Source: Beijerinckiaceae bacterium RH AL1
Lineage (GTDB): Bacteria; Pseudomonadota; Alphaproteobacteria; Rhizobiales; Beijerinckiaceae
Direction: 5' to 3'
NCBI GenBank assembly: GCA_901457705.2
Contig: LR590083.2
Location: forward strand, 124,001 to 188,000
Length of the DNA stretch: 64,000 bases
In this document: positions 16,979 to 26,449 of the stretch, in pieces
How the letters are laid out: the number at the start of each line of letters is the position of its first letter
Numbering within the stretch: the stretch's first letter is position 1
Notes under the pieces: model-generated
What the model saw: only the letters and a program-made list of their open reading frames with translations
Database searches by the model: none
What the model was told of the DNA's origin: nothing
Program-made: the position numbers and the translations under genes

Positions 16979-17979
16979 GAGAAAAGCCTCGCGAGGGATG
17001 CGACGGCGATGGCGGAGGCCATCATGCCGGAGACGAAAAGCGGGATGCCGAAGCCGGAGTACCAGAGCGCGCGCTCGACGGGCTTTTGGAGGAAGCGCGC
17101 CATCATTGCCGCCTGGCCGGCGAGCAAGGCGGCGACGATTGCCGCCTGAATCGGACGGCCCCAGGCGACCAGCAGCCCGATGACGACGAGCTGCGGCGCC
17201 GCCATCACCGCGCAGGCGACGCGCGCGGCGCCTTGGGGGCCGAGCTGCACAGGCAGCGAGCGCACGCCCATGCGGGCGTCGCCCTCCATCGCCTTGAAGT
17301 CGTTGAGGGTCATGATGCCGTGCGCGCCGAGGCCGTAGAGCAGGGCGAGCGCGAGGATCGGCCACGCCGGCAGGCCGCCGCCGAGCATCACCGCCGCCCC
17401 TGTGACCCAGGCGAGGCTTTCGTAGCAGAGGCCGCAGGCGAGATTGCCCCACCAGCCGTTCTGCTTCAGCCGCAGCGGCGGGGCGCTGTAGGCCCAGGCC
17501 AGCGCAAGTCCGACGCAGGCGGCGAGGAACACCCAGGTGCCGAGTACCGCGGCGACGGCGAGCGACACCAGCGTCCAGGCGCAGGCGATGACGAGTCCCC
17601 AGCGGCCGGGAATGCGGCCGGAGGGGATCGGCCGCTGCGGCTCGTTGATTGCGTCGACGTGGCGGTCGAACCAGTCGTTCACCGCCTGGCTCGTCGCGCA
17701 GACGAGCGGGCCGGCGAGCAGCACGCCGACGAACGCCACGAGCATATGGTCTGCAAGAGGACGGCCCGAGGACACGATCCCGCAGGCGAACGCCCACATC
17801 GGCGGAAACCAGGTGATCGGCTTGAATAGCTCGAGGATGGCGGAGGGCTCGATCCGTCTCCCGATCGAATCCGCTTGGGCAACGGACGGTAGGGACGCGG
17901 CACGTCCTCTCATCCGACCCCGCTTTGCGGGGCCACCTTCCGCAAGCGGGAGAAGGGAGAGTCGAGCCTCGCCGCTCAC
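16975..17979 (-). CDS. bchG: BchG, bacteriochlorophyll synthase, with a repeat-derived N-terminus
   Basis: A UbiA-family prenyltransferase with about nine membrane helices that esterifies bacteriochlorophyllide with geranylgeranyl diphosphate. The substrate motif NDWFDRHVDAINEPQRPIPS is at residues 101-120. The start is GTG, in the sequence GTGA that ends bchH, with GAGG upstream in bchH, so translation is coupled. The first 25 or so residues (LSLLPLAEGGPAKRGRMRG) are a translated RIME repeat, not BchG sequence; recognisable enzyme begins near ILELFKPITWFPPMW. The alternative start is the ATG at 17913, inside the repeat. Relative to other copies the repeat lacks exactly one codon, keeping the frame. 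Confidence 0.93.
   Translation of the reverse strand: MSGEARLSLLPLAEGGPAKRGRMRGRAASLPSVAQADSIGRRIEPSAILELFKPITWFPPMWAFACGIVSSGRPLADHMLVAFVGVLLAGPLVCATSQAVNDWFDRHVDAINEPQRPIPSGRIPGRWGLVIACAWTLVSLAVAAVLGTWVFLAACVGLALAWAYSAPPLRLKQNGWWGNLACGLCYESLAWVTGAAVMLGGGLPAWPILALALLYGLGAHGIMTLNDFKAMEGDARMGVRSLPVQLGPQGAARVACAVMAAPQLVVIGLLVAWGRPIQAAIVAALLAGQAAMMARFLQKPVERALWYSGFGIPLFVSGMMASAIAVASLARLFS
17908..17957. repeat. Single RIME-like repeat inside the 5' coding end of bchG
   Basis: The copy reads CTCATCCGACCCCGCTTTGC then GGGGCCACCTTCCGCAAGC and GGGAGAAGGG, matching the right-hand copies at 10638-10691 and 62887-62940 except for a 3-bp deletion in the CCTTCTCCCGC arm. It lies wholly within the open frame of bchG, just after the bchH stop. 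Confidence 0.85.
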
Positions 17980-20900
17980 GCCGCCACCTCGACGCCGACG
18001 CCCTCGAGGCGATCCTCGAGGTCCTCGCCGGCGCGCTGCAGGGCGGCGAGCGTCTCGGCGTCGGGCTGCCAGTAGTTGCGCTGGTGCGCCTCGATGAGGC
18101 GATCGGCCACCTTAGCGGCGGCGGTCGGGTTCGCCGCTGCCAGCCGCTCCCGCATCGCGGGGTCGAGCAGATAGGTCTCGGTTATCTTCTGGTAGACCCA
18201 GGGCGCGACGCCGCCGGTGGTCGCCGACCAGCCCATCGTGTTGGTGACGTGGGTCTCGATCTGCCGCACGCCCTCGTAGCCGTGCTTCAGCATGCCCTCG
18301 TACCATTTCGGGTTGAGGATGCGGGTGCGCGTCTCGAGCGACACCTGCTCGGCGAGGGTGCGCACGGCGCCTTCGCTGCGCGTCTGGTCGCCGATATAGA
18401 CGGGCGAGGCCTCGCCGCCTTTCGCTCTGCGGACCGCGCGGGAGATGCCGCCGAGCGTGTCGAAGTAGTTGTCGACGGTGGTGATGCCGAGCTCGACCGA
18501 GTCGAGGTTCTGGTAGGCCAGCTCGACACCGGCCAGCACGCTGTCGAGCAGCTTGGCCTGCTTCACCGGCCGGCCGGCGCGGCCGTAGGCGAAGCCTTTA
18601 CGCTTGGTGTAGCACTCGGCCAGCTCGTCCTCGTCCTGCCAGGTGCCGGCATCGAGGAGCTGGTTGACGTTGGCGCCGTAGGCGCCGTCGGCGTTGCCGA
18701 AGACGCGCAGCGCCGCCGTCTCGATGTCGCCGCCGTGAGCGGCCTGATAGGCCAGCGCGTGCTTGCGCACGAAGTTCCTGTCCGCCGGCTCGTCGGCGCT
18801 GGCGGCGAGGAAGGCGGCCTCGGCGAGCAGCTTGATCTGCAGCGGCAGCAGATCCCGGAAGATGCCGCTCATCGTGATCATCACGTCGATGCGCGGCCGC
18901 GTCATCTCGGCGAGCGGGATGAGCGCAGCGCCGGCAAGGCGGCCGAACGAATCGAAGCGCGGCCGCGCGCCGATCAGGGCGAGCGCCTGGGCGATCGGCG
19001 CGCCCTCGGTCTTCAGGTTGTCGGTGCCCCACAGCACCATGGCGATGGTCTCGGGCAGGGCGTTGCCGTCCTCCGCATGGCGGACGAGCAGACGCTCGGC
19101 CTGGCGCGCGCCGTCGGCGCAAGCATAGGCGGAGGGCAGCTTGAAGGGATCGAAGCCGTGCAGGTTGCGCCCCGTCGGCAGGATCGCCGGCGTGCGCAGG
19201 AGGTCGCCCGAGGGCGCGGGGCGGATGAAGCGGCCGTCGAGCGCGCGCAGGATCGCCGGGATCTCGTGATCCTGCGCAAGCAGCGCATCGATGTCGCGCA
19301 GGCCGGCGAAGATCGCCGTGGTGGCGGCGTCGGGCTCGAGCCCCGCTAGCGAGATCGCATCGGGGATCGGCTCGCCGGCGACGAGCGCGTCCATCGCGGC
19401 GCGCGGCACGCGCAGCTCGTGCGAGGCCTCGGCAACGGCCATCAGCTGCTCGGCCCGCTCGGCGGCGCTCGACGCAGCGCCGACCGCGTGCAGCCCGTGC
19501 GGGATCAGCGTGTATTCCAGCTCGAGCAGGTCGCTCGTCAGCCTCACGACGCGGGCCTCTGCCTCGCTCGCGCCCCAGGCGGGCTCGGCTGCGGCCAGCT
19601 CGATCGCCGCCGCCTGCGCCTGGACGATCGCGACCAGCTCGTCGCGCTGCGTGTCCGCCTCGGGCGGCAGCGTGCGCCAGCTCTCGATCGACGCCTTGAG
19701 GTCCAGCAGGCCGCGGTAGAGGCCGGCGTGCGCGACCGGCGGCGTCAGGTAGGAGATGAGGGTGGCCGCGGCGCGCCGCTTGGCGAGCGTGCCTTCCGAC
19801 GGGTTGTTGGCGGCGTAGAGGTAGAGGTTCGGCAGGTCGCCGATCAGCCGGTCGGGCCAATCGGCGCCGGTCAGGCCCGCCTGCTTGCCGGGCATGAACT
19901 CGAGCGCGCCATGGGTGCCGAAGTGCAGCACCGCGTTGGCCGCAAAGTCCTCGCGGAGCCAGCGGTAGAAGGCGGAGAACGCGTGGGTGGGCGCAAAACC
20001 TTTCTCGAAGAGCAGCCGCATCGGGTCGCCCTCGTAGCCGAAGGCGGGCTGGACGCCGACGAAGACGTTGCCGAAGCGCGCGCCGAGCACGAAGAGCGAG
20101 CGCCCGTCGGTCTGCGCGCGGCCAGGCGCCGGGCCCCATTGCGCCTCGATCTCGCGAAGGTGCGGCTCGCGCGCGACATGCTCATCGACCCCGATGCGCG
20201 CGTGCACGTTGGCCGAGGCGCCGTGGCTGGCCGCGTTGCCCTCGACGATGCGGCGGCGCAGGTCGTCGACGCCGTTCGGCAGCTCGACCGCGTAGCCGTC
20301 CTTCTTCAGCGCCACGAGCGTTCGCCACAGCGACTCGAACACTGCGAGGTAGGCGGCGGTGCCGACGTTGCCGGCGTTCGGCGGGAAGTTGAACAGCACG
20401 ACGCCGACGCGCCGGTCGTCCTTCGGTGTCTTGCGCAGCGCCACGAGCTTGGCGATGCGCGCGGCCAGCATCTCGGCGCGGTCCGGGCACGAATACATCG
20501 CCCGCGCGCCGTCCATCGGGAACGAGCAGGCGCGGGCGCATCCCGCGCAGGCGCCGCCGGCGGAGTCGGAGCGGCCGCCGAAGACCATCGGCCCGGTCGC
20601 GCCGTCGAGCTCGGGGATGGCGACCATGATGGTCGTCTCGACCGGCATCAGCCCGCGATCGGACGAGCCCCATTGCTCCAGCGTCTGGAACTCGGAGGGG
20701 TGCGCGGCGAGGAACGGCACGTCGAGCCGGACCAGCATCTCCTCGGCGGCCTTGGAGTCGTTGTAGGCGGGGCCGCCGACCAGCGAGAAGCCGGTGAGCG
20801 AGACCACCGCATCGACGATCGGCCTGCCGTCCTTCATGAAGAAGCGCTCGACCGCCGGTCGCGCGTCGAGCCCGGCGGAAAACGCCGGGATGGGCCTCAG

Positions 20901-21731
20901 CCCCTTCGCCTCGAGCGCGGCGATGACGCCGTCGTAATGTGCGGTGTTCTCCGCGAGCAGGTAGGAGCGCATCACCAGCACCCCAACCGTGCCGGCCTTT
21001 CCGGCCGCCTTCGGCAACGCCTCGGCCCTGTCGCCGACGCGGCCCTTTAGGCGCGGGTGATAGACCCCGACGTCGGGGTAGTCGATCGGCGCACCAACCT
21101 TGACCGACTCGCGCAGGTTTCTGCGCGCGCCATCCGCGTACCTGGAGACCAGCAGGCGGATCATGTTGGCGAGGTTCTGCTGCGAGCCGCCGAGCCAGTA
21201 CTGCAGCGTCAGGAAGTAGGCGCGCACGTCCTGCGCGGTGCCGGGAATGAGCCGCAGGATGCGCGGCAGCCGGCGCAGCATCTGCATTTGCCGCGCGCCG
21301 CCTTCGGCGCCGGGCTTCTTGGCGCCACGCAGCCGCTTGAGGAGGCTGATCGCGCCGCCGCCGGTGCCATCCATCTTGAAGCGGCCGACGCGGGTGAGGC
21401 GCACCACCTCCTTCGCCGAGAGCGCGCAGACCATGGCGTCACAAGTGTCGCGGCGCGCCTCGAGGTCGGCAAGGATGGGCGCGAAGTGATCCTCCATGAA
21501 CAGCATGCCGGCGATCACGATGTCGCCTTGCGCGATGTCGGCGCGGCAGAGCGCCAGCGCGTCCGGGTCGCTGTTCCATTCGGAGGCCGCGTGCAGCGAG
21601 AGGACGAGGCCCGGCATCTCGCGCTTCAGCTCGCCGCGGGCCCTGTCGAGCGCGCCGGCGAAATGCGTGTCCATGCCGACGATGACGACACGGATCGGCG
21701 TCGCGTTGGTTGCCGACATGGTTTTCAGCAT
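17976..21731 (-). CDS. bchH: BchH, magnesium chelatase large (porphyrin-binding) subunit
   Basis: A 1251-residue protein of the CobN/Mg-chelatase family. BchH binds protoporphyrin IX and, with BchI and BchD, inserts Mg2+ at the first committed step of bacteriochlorophyll synthesis. Recognisable signatures include VVIVGMDTHFAGAL at the N-terminus, the CAGCARACSFP cysteine segment, FGTHGALEFMPGKQAGL, and the C-terminal HGYEGVRQIETHVTNTMGW. Length is normal for BchH and longer or differently arranged in CobN. It is the first gene of the bchH-bchG-bchP operon, and the promoter upstream carries a PpsR-like palindrome. bchI and bchD are not in the window. Confidence 0.96.
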   Translation of the reverse strand: MLKTMSATNATPIRVVIVGMDTHFAGALDRARGELKREMPGLVLSLHAASEWNSDPDALALCRADIAQGDIVIAGMLFMEDHFAPILADLEARRDTCDAMVCALSAKEVVRLTRVGRFKMDGTGGGAISLLKRLRGAKKPGAEGGARQMQMLRRLPRILRLIPGTAQDVRAYFLTLQYWLGGSQQNLANMIRLLVSRYADGARRNLRESVKVGAPIDYPDVGVYHPRLKGRVGDRAEALPKAAGKAGTVGVLVMRSYLLAENTAHYDGVIAALEAKGLRPIPAFSAGLDARPAVERFFMKDGRPIVDAVVSLTGFSLVGGPAYNDSKAAEEMLVRLDVPFLAAHPSEFQTLEQWGSSDRGLMPVETTIMVAIPELDGATGPMVFGGRSDSAGGACAGCARACSFPMDGARAMYSCPDRAEMLAARIAKLVALRKTPKDDRRVGVVLFNFPPNAGNVGTAAYLAVFESLWRTLVALKKDGYAVELPNGVDDLRRRIVEGNAASHGASANVHARIGVDEHVAREPHLREIEAQWGPAPGRAQTDGRSLFVLGARFGNVFVGVQPAFGYEGDPMRLLFEKGFAPTHAFSAFYRWLREDFAANAVLHFGTHGALEFMPGKQAGLTGADWPDRLIGDLPNLYLYAANNPSEGTLAKRRAAATLISYLTPPVAHAGLYRGLLDLKASIESWRTLPPEADTQRDELVAIVQAQAAAIELAAAEPAWGASEAEARVVRLTSDLLELEYTLIPHGLHAVGAASSAAERAEQLMAVAEASHELRVPRAAMDALVAGEPIPDAISLAGLEPDAATTAIFAGLRDIDALLAQDHEIPAILRALDGRFIRPAPSGDLLRTPAILPTGRNLHGFDPFKLPSAYACADGARQAERLLVRHAEDGNALPETIAMVLWGTDNLKTEGAPIAQALALIGARPRFDSFGRLAGAALIPLAEMTRPRIDVMITMSGIFRDLLPLQIKLLAEAAFLAASADEPADRNFVRKHALAYQAAHGGDIETAALRVFGNADGAYGANVNQLLDAGTWQDEDELAECYTKRKGFAYGRAGRPVKQAKLLDSVLAGVELAYQNLDSVELGITTVDNYFDTLGGISRAVRRAKGGEASPVYIGDQTRSEGAVRTLAEQVSLETRTRILNPKWYEGMLKHGYEGVRQIETHVTNTMGWSATTGGVAPWVYQKITETYLLDPAMRERLAAANPTAAAKVADRLIEAHQRNYWQPDAETLAALQRAGEDLEDRLEGVGVEVAA

Positions 21732-21793
21732 CGCCGTGGCGCCTCGTCCGTTGGCGGCGGGTCAGGGCGGCGGTTCTTGAGCCCTGGGTGACG

Positions 21794-21834
21794 AGGCTAG
21801 GCTCGAGCCCGGAAAGTGTCAATCTAGATTGACG
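21794..21834 (-). promoter_or_regulatory. bchH promoter with PpsR/CrtJ-like operator over the -35
   Basis: GTCAATCTAGATTGAC (21818-21833) is a perfect 16-bp palindrome, and with its flanks it fits the PpsR/CrtJ pattern TGT-N12-ACA in all but one base (TGT at 21817-21819, ACG at 21832-21834). On the minus strand, TTGACA (21822-21817) inside the palindrome, a 17-bp spacer and TAGCCT (21799-21794) form a plausible promoter about 60-90 bp before the bchH ATG. A repressor here would block RNA polymerase, as known for photosynthesis genes of purple bacteria. Confidence 0.65.
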
Positions 21835-21856
21835 TCACAGGCCCGGGACGAAAGCC

Positions 21857-22666
21857 TCAGTCGAGAAACTCGAGCGGCATCACGTCGCCTTCGAGGTTCG
21901 CGCTGGGGCGCACGCTGCCGGCCCGCAGCCGACCCGCCGAGGTCACGACGTACTCTCCGGCCTCGACGGCTCCCTTGCTCGTCAGCTGATGCAGTCCGGC
22001 GTTGACGAGCGTCTTGTAGATCACGGCAGGCGTCCGGGGCCGGACGAAGTCCTCGATCTCGAACTCAGGCCAGCCGAGGCGCGCGAGCCCCTGCGTGAAC
22101 CCGACGACGGCTTGACCTCGATCGAGCGGGAGACGGAGCTGCACCGACATGTAGAGCGCATAAGGATGCGTTGCGCCGCCGCGACGACCGTCCTGCTGCA
22201 GGGCCTCGCTCTCGGCGAGGAAGTCGCCCGAAGTAACCAGGGCTCGGCAATGCGGCAGCCAGGCGGCCATGGCGCCGGTCGCCTCGATGAGGCCTGCCAG
22301 CGTGATCAGGAACTCGGTCAGGACGATCCAGGGCCCGGGCTCCAGGATGCGCACCGTCACCTCGGCGCGATGATCGCTCGCCTGCGCCGCGGAGAGGGCG
22401 CTCGCATGATCGAAGGCGTCCGGCACGCCCTTGAGAAGCTCGGCCTGCTGCTCGAGGTCGTCCCAGGGAAGCTCCGGCTGGCCTGCCGCGACGCGGACGA
22501 TGACGAAGGCGCCGCCCTTGAAGACATCGGCGCCGTCGTCGTCCTGGCGCTCGATCCGGCAGCCGTAGTCCCAGCCTTCCCAGGCGCGCACCCACGTCTC
22601 CGGCGCGACGTGCGGACGGCCGCGATAAAGAAGCACGGCCCTCAGCTCAGAGACCTCGTCGCTCAT
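21857..22666 (-). CDS. Hypothetical protein cotranscribed with kup
   Basis: I do not recognise this 269-residue protein with confidence; it may be distantly related to DUF4261 proteins. It has no signal peptide or clear membrane segment. Visible features are an N-terminal half with many Trp residues (WVRAWEGWDYGCRI), a central hydrophobic helix (VLTEFLITLAGLIEATGAMAAW), the stretch GGATHPYALYMSVQLRLP, and a C-terminal LGWPEFEIEDF. A GAGG ribosome site is eight bases before the ATG. The gene begins 14 bp after the kup stop, so it is probably in the kup operon; the bchH promoter follows it. Confidence 0.7.
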   Translation of the reverse strand: MSDEVSELRAVLLYRGRPHVAPETWVRAWEGWDYGCRIERQDDDGADVFKGGAFVIVRVAAGQPELPWDDLEQQAELLKGVPDAFDHASALSAAQASDHRAEVTVRILEPGPWIVLTEFLITLAGLIEATGAMAAWLPHCRALVTSGDFLAESEALQQDGRRGGATHPYALYMSVQLRLPLDRGQAVVGFTQGLARLGWPEFEIEDFVRPRTPAVIYKTLVNAGLHQLTSKGAVEAGEYVVTSAGRLRAGSVRPSANLEGDVMPLEFLD

Positions 22667-22680
22667 GCGGACCGCCTCTT

Positions 22681-24612
22681 CTACAGCTCGATATGCCGAC
22701 CGATCTCCACCACCTGCTCGCTCGGCAGGTTCAGCACGTCGGTGAGGTGCGCCTGGTTGCGCTCCATCAGGGCGAAGATCTTCTCGACCCAGCGGGGCAG
22801 CACGCGCTTGTCGCCGCGTCCGCGGACGATGGTCTCATGCGCGACGTAGTAGACCACCTTGCAGAGGTCGACGTCGTGGCCCTCGGCCTTCAGCGCGTGG
22901 GGCAACGCCTCCAGGCTGAGGTGTTCCATGAAGCCCGAATTGATCACGACGCGCCAGACGTTCTCGCGTTCCTGGATGACCTTGTAGCGCTTGCCGGGCG
23001 CGACGCGGGGCACCAGGGCGGTCTGGATCGTCACGATCAGCACGTCCGCGTAGAGGCATCGATTCTGCCGGACGTGCCAGATCATCAGCGGCGGCGTCTC
23101 GCTCCTCGCGCGGGAGAGGAAGACCGCAGTCCCCTCGGGCCTCGCGATGCCGTCGCGCTCGATCCCGTCGAAGAACGTGTCGATCGATTGGATGGTCTCG
23201 CCGAGCCGGGCATGAACCGCGGTGATGCCCCGATGCCAGATGCGCATCAGCGTGTAGATCATCACCGCCAGCGCCAGCGGCACCCAGCCGCCTTCGGGGA
23301 TCTTCAGGAGATTCGAGCCGAAGAAGCCGAGGTCTACGATGAAGAAGAACGCCGCAACGATGCCGGCGACGGCGATCGGCCAGCGCATGACCTCGCGCAT
23401 GGCGTTGAACAGGAGCAGCGTCGTCAGCAGCATGGTCGTCGAGACGGCCATGCCGTAGGCGGCCGACAGGTTGTCGGACTTCTTGAACGCCAGCGCGAGG
23501 CCGATCGTCGCCAGCATCAGCAGCCAGTTGACGGGTGCGACGTAGATCTGGCCGTAGCCCTCGTCCGAGGTCTGGCGGATCATGAGGCGCGGCAGCCAGC
23601 CGAGCTGGATCGCCTGCCGCGTCATCGAGAAGGCGCCGGTGATGATCGATTGGCTTGCGATGATCGTCGCCGTCGTCGCGAGCAGCACCAGCGGCACGAG
23701 CAACATGTGCGGGCAGAGCTGGAAGAAGATGTTGTCCTTGGTCGGCGCGCCCTTCATCACGATCGCCGTCTGGCCGGCGTAGTTCAGAATAAGCGCCGGG
23801 AAGACGGCGATGAACCAGCCCGCCCAGATCGGCTTTCGGCCGAAGTGCCCCATGTCGGCGTAGAGCGCTTCCGCACCGGTCACGCAGAGGAACACGCTGC
23901 CGAGCAGCGCGAAGCCGGTGAAGCCGCCGTGGGCGAGATAGGTGATGGCGTGGGTTGGGCTGAGCCCGACCAGCACGGACGGGTTCTGCGCGATGCCCCA
24001 TATGCCGAGCAGCGCGATCACCAAGAACCACGAGGCCATGACCGGGCCGAAGAGCCGGCCGATCGTCGCCGTGCCGAACGGTTGCAGCAAGAACAAAAGC
24101 CCTAGGATCACCACCGTCGCCGGTAGCACGTAGGCATCGAAGGACGGGATCGCAGTGTGCAGGCCTTCCAGGGCCGACAGCACGGAGATGGCCGGCGTGA
24201 TGGTGCCGTCGCCGTAGATCAGCGCAGCGCCGAAGAGTCCGGCGGCGATGATCAGCGGGCGTGACTCGCGCTTCATGCCGATCAGCGACATCAGGGCGAG
24301 GATGCCGCCCTCGCCGTCGTTGTCGATGCGCATCGCGAGCAGCACGTACTTGAGCGTCGTGACGACGATCAGCGTCCAAACGATCAGCGACAAGGCGCCG
24401 AGGTGGACGGTCTGGTCGGCGTGGTCGCCGGCGTCCGACAGCACGGTCTTCAAGGTGTAGAGCGGGCTCGTGCCGATGTCGCCGAAGACGATGCCGAGCG
24501 CGCCGAGGGTCAGCGCGGCGAAGCCCTGCTTATTTGCGCCCTCCTCGGTCTTCTCAGCCTTGGGCGCGTCGGCGATGGTCGTCCCTTGCGTTTCCGACAC
24601 CGCCTCGTCCAT
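22681..24612 (-). CDS. kup: Kup-family low-affinity potassium transporter
   Basis: From the chosen start this is a 643-residue K+ uptake protein, with about 12 membrane helices followed by a C-terminal cytoplasmic domain of roughly 170 residues. Family signatures visible are GFAALTLGALGIVFGDIGTS, SPLYTLKTVL, LIYGDGTITPAISVLSALEG and MGHFGRKPI. The open frame continues to 24792, but ATG 24612 has an excellent GGGGGGAG ribosome site seven bases away and gives the normal length. It is divergent from the NtrC-type regulator and followed at 14 bp by a hypothetical gene. No potassium-sensing element was seen upstream. Confidence 0.93.
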   Translation of the reverse strand: MDEAVSETQGTTIADAPKAEKTEEGANKQGFAALTLGALGIVFGDIGTSPLYTLKTVLSDAGDHADQTVHLGALSLIVWTLIVVTTLKYVLLAMRIDNDGEGGILALMSLIGMKRESRPLIIAAGLFGAALIYGDGTITPAISVLSALEGLHTAIPSFDAYVLPATVVILGLLFLLQPFGTATIGRLFGPVMASWFLVIALLGIWGIAQNPSVLVGLSPTHAITYLAHGGFTGFALLGSVFLCVTGAEALYADMGHFGRKPIWAGWFIAVFPALILNYAGQTAIVMKGAPTKDNIFFQLCPHMLLVPLVLLATTATIIASQSIITGAFSMTRQAIQLGWLPRLMIRQTSDEGYGQIYVAPVNWLLMLATIGLALAFKKSDNLSAAYGMAVSTTMLLTTLLLFNAMREVMRWPIAVAGIVAAFFFIVDLGFFGSNLLKIPEGGWVPLALAVMIYTLMRIWHRGITAVHARLGETIQSIDTFFDGIERDGIARPEGTAVFLSRARSETPPLMIWHVRQNRCLYADVLIVTIQTALVPRVAPGKRYKVIQERENVWRVVINSGFMEHLSLEALPHALKAEGHDVDLCKVVYYVAHETIVRGRGDKRVLPRWVEKIFALMERNQAHLTDVLNLPSEQVVEIGRHIEL

Positions 24613-24740
24613 CAGCAGCTCCCCCCGCGCGTCGTTCGCCCGACGCAGCTTGGCGTGCGCCGCCTTTGCCGGCAATCGTGATTCCTGGTTTGGGTTCATC
24701 ACAAAGCCGAACGACATGCCGTCGCATGGGCGAAGTCGCT

Positions 24741-24755
24741 TTAACCGTCGATTTA
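24741..24755 (+). promoter_or_regulatory. Degenerate CtrA-like box between kup and the NtrC-type gene
   Basis: TTAACCGTCGATTTA matches the CtrA consensus TTAA-N7-TTAA at seven of eight positions. It lies about 60 bp before the regulator ATG at 24816. One mismatch and a single occurrence make this a weak call. Confidence 0.3.
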
Positions 24756-24815
24756 CCCTGATCGCAGACGATGCCCATCGAACGAGCGCCACGTGCGTTC
24801 GTCGCTAGAGGCCCG

Positions 24816-26306
<1,491 letters not shown>

Positions 26307-26449
26307 CCGTCGTCACCTGTCTCATGACGGCCACGCCCGGGGCGGAATGCCGCTCGTGGTGCATTGCGAGGGCCACGTGGAATTGATTTCGGGCGCCTGC
26401 GGCCGGATTCTAACGTAAAGGACGGCGGCTCGGCCGCTCGGGGGATTCG

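Noticed and set aside
21818-21833. An FNR/FixK box at the bchH palindrome
   Set aside because: It does not contain TTGAT-N4-ATCAA; the fit to the PpsR pattern is better.
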